Positions 35,797 to 41,440 of a stretch of 41,440 bases of DNA are shown piece after piece. A program made the translations under genes and the position numbers. The stretch is from a virus, in the IMG/VR virus record IMGVR_UViG_3300037245_003487, positions 1 through 41,440 of that record; one strand, 5' to 3'. The notes beneath the pieces are model-generated. The model was not told the DNA's origin. It did not search any database and was given only the letters and a program-made list of their open reading frames with translations. How positions within the stretch are numbered: the stretch's first letter is position 1; the number at the start of each line of letters is the position of its first letter.

Positions 35797-36280
35797 TAAT
35801 ACCTCCATTTTCAAGATCACACTTTAAACATTTATTTTTATCCATACTACATATACTACATGGTAAAATTAATTTATTACATGAAGGGCATACTTGAATT
35901 TTCCTTTCATTTTGCAATGTGACATCAATATCGCAAACAGGACAATATTCAGTGCAAAATTCACCTGGATTATCATTTACATAATTATCAATAGAACAAT
36001 CTATAGTTTCCCAGATTATACCATAACTGCAATCATGTAAACTTTTTATATTACTAAGAATGTTTTTTGCTTGCTCCTTATTTATAACGATATTGTGATC
36101 CTTTGCTTTATCTATAACATCTATAATATTCCATTTAATAGATATTTCATTATTATCTTCAAATATCGGTTTTAAAACTTCATAAAGTTCTTTCACCTGC
36201 TCTTTACGCATATAATATTTTAAATTATGTTCTTTATTTATTAACTCAAAAATATCATTACATTCTATTACTTCAAACAT
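35780..36280 (-). CDS. Multi-domain Cys-rich phage-type protein (166 aa)
   Basis: Three parts are visible: an N-terminal EVIECNDIFELINKEHNLKY domain, a helical NKEQAKNILSNIKSLHDCSY and IIWETIDCSIDNYV part, and a C-terminal zinc ribbon (YCPVCDIDVTLQNERK, CPSCNKLILPCSICS, CLKCDL). Each part resembles small phage proteins I know singly, so the gene looks like a domain assembly. AAAGGAG precedes the ATG. Confidence 0.7.
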   Translation of the reverse strand: MFEVIECNDIFELINKEHNLKYYMRKEQVKELYEVLKPIFEDNNEISIKWNIIDVIDKAKDHNIVINKEQAKNILSNIKSLHDCSYGIIWETIDCSIDNYVNDNPGEFCTEYCPVCDIDVTLQNERKIQVCPSCNKLILPCSICSMDKNKCLKCDLENGGINDNKS

Positions 36281-36296
36281 ATAAAACTCCTTTTAA

Positions 36297-36638
36297 TTAT
36301 TTCTTTGCTTTTTTCTCTTTAAGTTCAGTGATATTAAATGTTTCACTTTCAGTTTTTTTAACTGATTTTTTAAATTGATAATCTGTTAAGTATTTTTTAA
36401 GTAAAACATAATCAGCTTTCTTACTTTCTGTTGGTGAGATAATAAGAGAATAATTTTTGTTATCAATTTTTAAAGTTCTATCAATTGCATTTTTGACTTT
36501 ATCTACTACACTAATACCTTTACTTTCCTTAAAAAGCTTTTTAATTTCAACCTTTACAGCTTTTTGTTTTTTATCGGCTGCACTTTTTATTTTACCATAC
36601 TTAAGATACTCCATAAATTTATCTTCTAATTTAGTCAT
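36297..36638 (-). CDS. Basic protein (113 aa), first gene after a promoter
   Basis: AGGAG lies before the ATG at 36638. The product is Lys-rich at both ends (ADKKQKAVKVEIKKLF, ELKEKKAKK). It may bind nucleic acid. No family recognised. Confidence 0.6.
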   Translation of the reverse strand: MTKLEDKFMEYLKYGKIKSAADKKQKAVKVEIKKLFKESKGISVVDKVKNAIDRTLKIDNKNYSLIISPTESKKADYVLLKKYLTDYQFKKSVKKTESETFNITELKEKKAKK

Positions 36639-36692
36639 TTAACACTCCTATGTTTTTATTAAGCAATCCAATGTTGCTTTTGATTTAATCGA

Positions 36693-36742
36693 ATTATAAT
36701 TGATTTGATTCAAAAGTCAAATTATTTTACACTTAATTTACG
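36693..36742 (-). promoter_or_regulatory. Promoter with 11-base phased boxes and consensus -10
   Basis: Lower strand: CGTAAA at 36742, TGTAAA at 36731 and TTGACT at 36720, 11 bases apart each. A 16-base spacer leads to TATAAT at 36698-36693. Drives 36297-36638 and onward. Confidence 0.8.
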
Positions 36743-36843
36743 AAAAACTTAACAAGCACTGTTTATTGTAAATCTGGATCTAATTCTGATCTAATGTTGA
36801 TAATATATGATATTATAAATTAACTTATATTAAGGAGGCAGAT

Positions 36844-36924
36844 ATGGAATTAATGATAGCTTTTGTAATTGGTTTATTTATAGGCTGCTTTTTAGGAGTT
36901 ACCATAATTTATATTATTAACTAA
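36844..36924 (+). CDS. Single-pass membrane micro-protein (26 aa), rightward
   Basis: A strong AAGGAGG lies before the ATG. The product LMIAFVIGLFIGCFLGVTII is one helix with Gly at regular spacing, like the micro-proteins at 20498 and 20793. It is the only rightward gene in the leftward half; TTGATA and TATTATAAA lie upstream but no clean promoter is seen. Confidence 0.55.
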   Translation: MELMIAFVIGLFIGCFLGVTIIYIIN

Positions 36925-37455
36925 AAATTCGCAATTCGAGAACAGCGAACAGATCTATAAAATTCATTACTTATCACAAAGTCCAAAAATCTCGACAAAT
37001 TCCGATGAGAATTTTGAAAATCCGAAAACATTAATATATCCCTTGCGTGAACTCTTCAAAGTCCGACGAAAGTTTTGACTTGAAACTTCGACTAAAAAGT
37101 TGTTAAAATTCCAAGGAAATATTATTACCTATCAATTAAATCACATGAAATTTTCATTAAAATGAAATAAGTGTGGAAATTCTACTAAAACTCACAGCTA
37201 AATTGCATGAATTTTCAATATAATGAAAAATAATAATTTGAAATTACGAGGAATTGTTGGGTTATTAGCTTAATTTGTTGGACAAATCTAAGGTATTATG
37301 TAGGTATTATAGGAAATTAGTTTATAAAGTTGAAAAAAATAAATTGAGTTTTTGAAATGTTCTAAACTGTCAAAAATATTTGATGAAATTAATCCTAAAT
37401 AAAAAATTTGAAAAAGTAAAAGTATTATATTCTTAAAATAAAAATCATGATAAAT
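36925..37455. repeat. Non-coding region with degenerate direct repeats
   Basis: About 530 bases without a gene. AAA(G/T)TCC(G/A)A words occur near 36982, 37001, 37021 and 37062 (steps of 19, 20 and 41 bases). A longer unit (CCGA ... TTTTGA) is repeated at about 37002 and 37063. Two copies of a 34-base unit (ATGAAATTTTCATTAAAATG in the first) lie at 37137 and 37199. Confidence 0.5.
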
Positions 37456-37477
37456 AAAAAGCCAGAATTAACTGGCT
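37456..37477 (-). terminator. Intrinsic terminator after the gene at 37486
   Basis: Lower strand: AGCCAG, loop TTAATT, CTGGCT, then TTTT. Six pairs, four of them G-C. It sits directly after the stop of the gene at 37486. Confidence 0.75.
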
Positions 37478-37485
37478 CAATATAA

Positions 37486-38103
37486 CTAATCGTGTCGTAA
37501 ACATATCTCAATTATTTTATTAGCAATTTTTTTAACTACTTCACGCTGCTCATCACAATCAAAATTTAATGTATCGATGAATTGGTTTATGTCAGATTGT
37601 GGAATATTTTCTTTTTTCTCTACAAGCTCAAGACAATAAAATGGCCAAGACCAATTATCATCAACTTTAAAACTTCCATTTTCCACTGTTGTAATAACAA
37701 CTACATCACCAATGTAATCATTTATTGAACTAAACTCAGTAAGTTCACATCCATACTCACCGTCCTTAAACCCTCGTGCTATCCTAACTTTATCTCCTAA
37801 GCCTAAGCCACATTCTTTAAACATCTTTAAATAAGCTTTTGTGCTATTCATTATATCCTCCTTTAATTTTAAACCTTCTTGTGTTATGACATAGTAAAGA
37901 TTATTGTGTAATATAATATATCTATTATCACCATAAGCAATACTATAATATACAACATCACATACAGCGCCTAAAAATAATACATTCCCATGATCATGTC
38001 TTACTTCATTCAATCCAGTATGATTGAAGATTTCAGTACAATAAGGGCAAATACAACCACTATTTATTACTTCTACTTTATCATCAATATTAAACTTTCT
38101 CAT
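37486..38103 (-). CDS. Composite frame: two SH3-like phage proteins joined
   Basis: Residues 1-84 start RKFNIDDKVEVINSGCICPYC and end EGLKLKEDI. Met85 (ATG 37851) is preceded by AAAGGAGGA, and the second part begins MNSTKAYLKMFKECGLGLGD with DKVRIARGFKDGEYG, IGDVVVITTVENG and DNWSWPFYCLELVEK. Each half is a small barrel-like protein of the sort phages often carry singly. LKED at the junction is the same end seen in separate genes at 16236 and 18283. Single-gene transcript. Confidence 0.7.
   Translation of the reverse strand: MRKFNIDDKVEVINSGCICPYCTEIFNHTGLNEVRHDHGNVLFLGAVCDVVYYSIAYGDNRYIILHNNLYYVITQEGLKLKEDIMNSTKAYLKMFKECGLGLGDKVRIARGFKDGEYGCELTEFSSINDYIGDVVVITTVENGSFKVDDNWSWPFYCLELVEKKENIPQSDINQFIDTLNFDCDEQREVVKKIANKIIEICLRHD
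37849..37864 (-). promoter_or_regulatory. Internal ribosome binding site and ATG inside a composite frame
   Basis: Lower strand AAAGGAGGA (37864-37856), then ATG at 37851-37849, in frame. It would yield a separate product of 121 residues and codes the K-E-D-I linker in the fused one. Confidence 0.6.
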
Positions 38104-38124
38104 AATATATCTCCTTATTTCCTA

Positions 38125-38175
38125 TTTATACCACAACTAAATCTCAAAGTAAACAACTTTTACACTTAAGTTACA
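38125..38175 (-). promoter_or_regulatory. Promoter with 11-base phased boxes
   Basis: Lower strand: TGTAAC at 38175, TGTAAA at 38164 and TTTACT at 38153, 11 bases apart each. A 17-base spacer leads to TATAAA at 38130-38125. Drives the gene at 37486-38103. Confidence 0.8.
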
Positions 38176-38176
38176 A

Positions 38177-38246
38177 TAAAAAAGGATCAGCTTATTAAGC
38201 TGGTCCTTTCAAAGGAGTATTTAATTACGTATTGTAATTATGATTA
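38177..38246 (-). ncRNA. Candidate small RNA between a promoter and a terminator
   Basis: The promoter at 38253-38303 should start transcription near 38246, and the terminator ends near 38178, leaving about 70 bases with no gene. The RNA would have a 5' hairpin (AATTAC / GTAATT), an unpaired-capable ACTCCTTT that is complementary to AAAGGAG binding sites, and the terminator stem. It could instead be an attenuated leader of the gene at 37486. Predicted only. Confidence 0.45.
38178..38209 (-). terminator. Strong intrinsic terminator
   Basis: Lower strand: AAAGGACCAGCTTA pairs with TAAGCTGATCCTTT (one G-T or mismatch), followed by T-run to six T. It lies between the promoters at 38253 and 38125. 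Confidence 0.8.
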
Positions 38247-38252
38247 TAATTT

Positions 38253-38303
38253 ATAATAACATATTTTAAATATAAAGTAAAGTCTATTTACATTTTGCTT
38301 ACA
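38253..38303 (-). promoter_or_regulatory. Promoter with 11-base phased boxes, no gene directly after it
   Basis: Lower strand: TGTAAG at 38303, TGTAAA at 38292 and TTTACT at 38281, 11 bases apart each. A 17-base spacer leads to TATTAT at 38258-38253. A terminator follows about 45 bases later. Confidence 0.75.
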
Positions 38304-38311
38304 AAAAACAT

Positions 38312-41020
38312 TTAAACATTACCTTGTAGCTTAACTCTTTTTTGCCTTGTCATCTCAGCATCATTACCCATGTCCATTTGTGCAAAACAATCCTCAAGTA
38401 ATAAAAGTCCATCAATTGATACAGGAAATTTCTTTAAATATTCTTTCAATGCTATCAAGCATTCTCTATACAACTCTTTACTAAAATACATTTTAGCCAT
38501 ATTCAATAAAAAACTATCAAATTGATCAGTTTCAGCCATAACTTCTTTTAACTGTTCCATTCCTGCATATGTATCCTGAAGCAATAAAGCTAATCCATAC
38601 TCAAATTTATATCTTTGGTTTCCAGGACATGTATCTATAAGTTTTTTATAATATTTAACTGACTTACTTATTTTGCCTACGTGATGATATGTAGTGGCAA
38701 GTCCCCATAAAGCCTGTTCGTTATCAGGAAATAGTTTATGAGCTTTTTCTAATTGTTCTAAAGCTCCAGTAAAATTCCTTTTATCTATTTTATCTTTTTT
38801 AGGTTTTCCAAGTTTTTTTGCTGCTTCCATATAGTCATTAAACTTTATAAGATCTGTCTTATCTTCTCTATTATTAGCCTTCTCAATTGACTCCTGCCTC
38901 AATTGTGTAGATCTCATATAAATATCTTTAGCTAATTTTATCTCACCATCAGTATAATCAGGTAAGTTTGCTAAAACCCTTTTGGCATCAACATAAGGAT
39001 GACCCCAATTACCGGCTTTAAAGTATTTCTCAACATCTTTGAGATTAGCTTTTATGGGAGATCTATCTATTAATAAGCTATCATCATTTGTTTTCATGTA
39101 TTCTTTTAAAATACCTAATGACTCTTTATATATCTTACTTAGCTCTTCAGCGCCTTCAACAGCACCTTTAAGAATCATAGAATTTCTTTTGATCCTCTTT
39201 TTAAGATCAATTCTCTTTTTAACTAAAGCATCGCCTTCTGAAGATTTAACATTATATTCTTCTGCATATAACTTTCTACTATACTTATAGATATATAATC
39301 CAATTAAAGGGCTATTTATTGCTTCAGTATGAGCGATATTAGAAAACTCCTCATTTTTATCTAACAGCTCTTTTAACTCAGTAAGAGGTCGTCTTTTCTT
39401 TTGATTTAACTCTTGAATTTTATCACAAGTCTCAAGGGCTTTTTTAGAAAACTTTTTAATTTTCTTTAAACCTTCTATTTCTTCTTCTAATATAGGAATG
39501 ATAGTCTTTATGTTTTTCTTCCATCCCTGTTCTAACCCCAGGTATCTTTCTATAATAGACTTGTTTATCTTCTTCTTACAGTACTTTTTAAGCGCATTCT
39601 CTAAAGGCATCTGTATAGTGCCCTTTAATTTAGCACCACCCTCTGTGCAATTAACATATGTTTTATCATTATATACACTGAATAACCCCTCATAAGAAGT
39701 AATAAAACTAGCTAAACCAACGTTGGTTAGTACAGGTTCGCCATAGTAACCATCAACAGGTACTGCACCACCCATACTATAACTACCTTTTGACTTCTTA
39801 TCCTTCTTTAAAGTGCTACGTGGATCTTTAATCTTCCATGTTAACCCACCATTTTCATCAATTTTAATGTCGCCACCTGCATCAACGAGTGGTATATGAG
39901 ATTTATCACCTTCATATGCAAGATCTTGACCAATAAACATGATCGGATCACACTCCATCTTAAGTGCAAGACCATAACAAAAGTGACTAACACTTCCGCC
40001 CTGCTCTAAACTACCTTTTTTTTGAAGAAAACCAACACTTGTGCTTTCAGGAACATTAGCTTTTGATATTGACACAATCTTATTACCTTGCCATCTCTTT
40101 AAAATACCATCATAACTTCTATTAAGTGCAACTAAAGTTACGTCCGAGTCCCATAAACCTCTAAAATGCTCTTCATTTACCACTCCAAAATCAACTGTGC
40201 CTATAAAATCAGGTTCAATGTCATATGCCTGTAATACACGTAATGCCTGTGCAACTGCAATAATAACAATATTACCTCTATGTTCTTTTAATAAATGTAT
40301 GTTCTTTTGTAGGCTAGGGCCTGTACTCACGATAACACATGGTTTATCCCTATATATACCCTCTAACTCATTAACACCTTTATGTCTTATGATATAAGGT
40401 AAGTTAGCTATATCATTAAGCGCTATCTTATACCCTGCGCCTTCCATAGTACCTATATTACACTGCATTTGGTTAATTAGTCTCATTACATATAGGTTAA
40501 TTTCACCATAGTCATCGGTCCTAAATATAGTATAATACTCAGAAGATAGGAACCATCTTTGTACTACTTGTGTTTGATCATAAAGAGAAAACATACCAGC
40601 AATTATTCTTTCGTCATCAGTATCTATAATAGTTACCGTATCATTCTCTAGATATTTAGAAAAATTATGTAGCTCTAATGCTTTTTTAACTAAATATGTA
40701 TTAGGCTCTATAATTAATATATTATGCCCTGGATCTTTCTTCTTAACAAGTTCACTTAAATGATAACCTAATCCAATTCCAACCACAACAGTTAAATTTG
40801 ATTTAGTTAAACCATCTTTTTTAACTTTAATAACTTTTAATGGATTTTTAATATCATAAGCAGGAATTACATTTCCACCATTCTTGATTAAAAAATTTGC
40901 CATTTTATTTTTAGAATAAATTAACTCAAACCATTTTGGCTTTTCACACTCTTGAATATTTTCATATAACTTAGGAATTTTTGTCTTTATTACTTCCAGA
41001 TTTTTCTCTAGTATTTCCAT
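38312..41020 (-). CDS. DUF115 (MptE-like / Maf-type) protein with C-terminal TPR repeats
   Basis: Residues about 76-110 form a Rossmann-like start (VVVGIGLGYHLSEL, LIIEPNTYL). The DUF115 core has CVIVSTGPSLQKNI near 228-241, GTVDFG near 274, and MFIGQDLAY near 361-369. A helical region (about 480-720) is followed by TPR units (ALEQLEKAHKLFPDNEQALW, SVKYYKKLIDTCPGN). The DUF115 fold is shared with motility accessory factors linked to flagellin glycosylation and with MptE; phage versions are known but their role is not established. AGAGGAG precedes the ATG. Surface sugar or receptor modification is an inference. Confidence 0.8.
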   Translation of the reverse strand: MEILEKNLEVIKTKIPKLYENIQECEKPKWFELIYSKNKMANFLIKNGGNVIPAYDIKNPLKVIKVKKDGLTKSNLTVVVGIGLGYHLSELVKKKDPGHNILIIEPNTYLVKKALELHNFSKYLENDTVTIIDTDDERIIAGMFSLYDQTQVVQRWFLSSEYYTIFRTDDYGEINLYVMRLINQMQCNIGTMEGAGYKIALNDIANLPYIIRHKGVNELEGIYRDKPCVIVSTGPSLQKNIHLLKEHRGNIVIIAVAQALRVLQAYDIEPDFIGTVDFGVVNEEHFRGLWDSDVTLVALNRSYDGILKRWQGNKIVSISKANVPESTSVGFLQKKGSLEQGGSVSHFCYGLALKMECDPIMFIGQDLAYEGDKSHIPLVDAGGDIKIDENGGLTWKIKDPRSTLKKDKKSKGSYSMGGAVPVDGYYGEPVLTNVGLASFITSYEGLFSVYNDKTYVNCTEGGAKLKGTIQMPLENALKKYCKKKINKSIIERYLGLEQGWKKNIKTIIPILEEEIEGLKKIKKFSKKALETCDKIQELNQKKRRPLTELKELLDKNEEFSNIAHTEAINSPLIGLYIYKYSRKLYAEEYNVKSSEGDALVKKRIDLKKRIKRNSMILKGAVEGAEELSKIYKESLGILKEYMKTNDDSLLIDRSPIKANLKDVEKYFKAGNWGHPYVDAKRVLANLPDYTDGEIKLAKDIYMRSTQLRQESIEKANNREDKTDLIKFNDYMEAAKKLGKPKKDKIDKRNFTGALEQLEKAHKLFPDNEQALWGLATTYHHVGKISKSVKYYKKLIDTCPGNQRYKFEYGLALLLQDTYAGMEQLKEVMAETDQFDSFLLNMAKMYFSKELYRECLIALKEYLKKFPVSIDGLLLLEDCFAQMDMGNDAEMTRQKRVKLQGNV

Positions 41021-41150
41021 TTTTCTCCTCTGATTTATATCTAGCTGGCTTAGAATTTTTGATCATAGCTGGAATTCTTTTATGAAATTCATCTATGGAT
41101 CGTAAAATTTCTTCCATATACTCATCAATCATTTTTTTCGTTCTCTTCAT
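40971..41150 (-). CDS. Small basic protein (59 aa) overlapping the DUF115 gene start
   Basis: ATG at 41150 follows GGGTGAG; a second in-frame ATG lies at 41132. The product KRTKKMIDEYMEEILRSIDE ends in a Lys/Asn/Ser-rich tail that overlaps the first 50 bases of the DUF115 gene. That gene's GAGGAG site lies inside. Function unknown. Confidence 0.5.
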   Translation of the reverse strand: MKRTKKMIDEYMEEILRSIDEFHKRIPAMIKNSKPARYKSEEKNGNTREKSGSNKDKNS

Positions 41151-41277
41151 TTAATATCTCACCCAATGCATCCTTACATCGTTCTATATAGCCTCTATCA
41201 ATCTCACATCTGGTCCTACCATCAATACGACCAGCGATATAAGCTATGATAAAGATTGGTATAAGTAGAAAAATCAT
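41125..41277 (-). CDS. Small membrane-anchored protein (50 aa)
   Basis: AGAGGT lies before the ATG at 41277, which overlaps the preceding TGA. One N-terminal helix (IFLLIPIFIIAYIAG) is followed by RIDGRTRCEIDRGYIERCKD, an acidic helix. Function unknown. Confidence 0.6.
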   Translation of the reverse strand: MIFLLIPIFIIAYIAGRIDGRTRCEIDRGYIERCKDALGEILNEENEKND

Positions 41278-41440
41278 TCAACTAACCTCTCACATAGTTT
41301 GTGTATTTTATCATCGTTATCTACGATCTTTTTGAATAATTCAATTCCATCTTTTATGTCGTTGTGAAATATTACTTTTAAACAATTCATAAGTTTTTCA
41401 TTATTTTTAGCCCTTTTTTCTTTAATTTCTGCTATTTCAA
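41274..41440 (-). CDS. C-terminal part of a charged helical protein, cut by the right edge
   Basis: The lower-strand frame is open to the edge and reads EIAEIKEKRAKNNEKLM, then HNDIKDGIELFKKIVDNDD and KLCERLVE before TGA. The start lies outside the window. Coiled or helical; family unknown. Confidence 0.65.
   Translation of the reverse strand, partial: EIAEIKEKRAKNNEKLMNCLKVIFHNDIKDGIELFKKIVDNDDKIHKLCERLVE

Noticed and set aside
39039-40397. Upper-strand open frames inside the DUF115 gene
   Set aside because: They are antisense to a well-supported gene and look like complements.
1-41440. Stop codon reassignment
   Set aside because: TAA, TAG and TGA all end genes at tight overlaps such as TAATG, ATGA and TAGTG; the one internal TAA at 1852 is an isolated case.
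1-41440. tRNA genes, CRISPR arrays, insertion sequences
   Set aside because: No T-arm-like GTTCGAATC pattern with matching stems, no regular spacer-repeat array and no transposase motif were seen by eye.

Overview
The window looks like part of the genome of a large tailed bacteriophage, or a close relative, with an AT-rich bacterial host. It is very AT-rich and densely packed with short genes, most under 150 residues. Genes overlap by 1-30 bases and almost all have strong AGGAGG-type ribosome binding sites. Recognisable functions are phage-typical: a ThyX-like protein, an Nmad1-like protein, a DUF4406 protein, a CCA-adding enzyme family protein, a macrodomain protein, a SLOG (DUF2493) protein, a YkgJ-like cysteine cluster, a membrane-anchored lytic transglycosylase and a DUF115/TPR protein. 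TAA, TAG and TGA all end genes, so no code reassignment is evident. No tRNA, rRNA, CRISPR array or insertion sequence was seen. The host is unknown; many predicted lipoproteins and signal peptides show that phage products are exported.

Layout. Positions 1-21615 are one rightward gene block, with promoters at about 1961, 4243 and 15104. It holds several membrane and lipoprotein families, the nucleotide-related enzymes and many small unknown genes. Positions 21616-22400 are a non-coding island of unusual composition where the two blocks converge. From 22405 to the right edge nearly everything is leftward, in several transcription units with promoters near 23775, 26514, 29135, 31215, 34804, 36693, 38125 and 38253. 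Intrinsic terminators lie at 22346, 31287, 37456 and 38178. One rightward micro-gene (36844) sits inside the leftward half. Non-coding repeat regions lie at 23835-24280 (iteron-like), 31327-31612 and 36925-37455.

Main signals. (1) Seven promoters share an exact architecture: a TGTAA-type box, a second 11 bases later, and a TTTACT/TTGACT -35 box 11 bases after that, followed by a TATAAT-like -10. (2) Five open frames look like two adjacent genes joined without a stop codon. The second gene's ribosome binding site and start remain inside the frame, and the binding site codes the linker. (3) Several families are amplified locally: 'LWP' membrane proteins, 'IPDKIYIY' proteins, coiled-coil 'KLKED' proteins, and membrane-anchored proteins ending in NxG(T/V)(V/I)NIY. 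(4) Many single-pass membrane micro-proteins of 24-37 residues are present, which ordinary gene calling would miss. (5) A promoter immediately followed by a terminator suggests a roughly 70-base RNA near 38.2 kb.

Cooperation of genes, as inference: the small soluble and membrane proteins look like early, host-takeover genes; the lipoproteins may act in envelope protection or superinfection exclusion; the transglycosylase and its membrane/coiled-coil neighbours look like a lysis or entry cassette.
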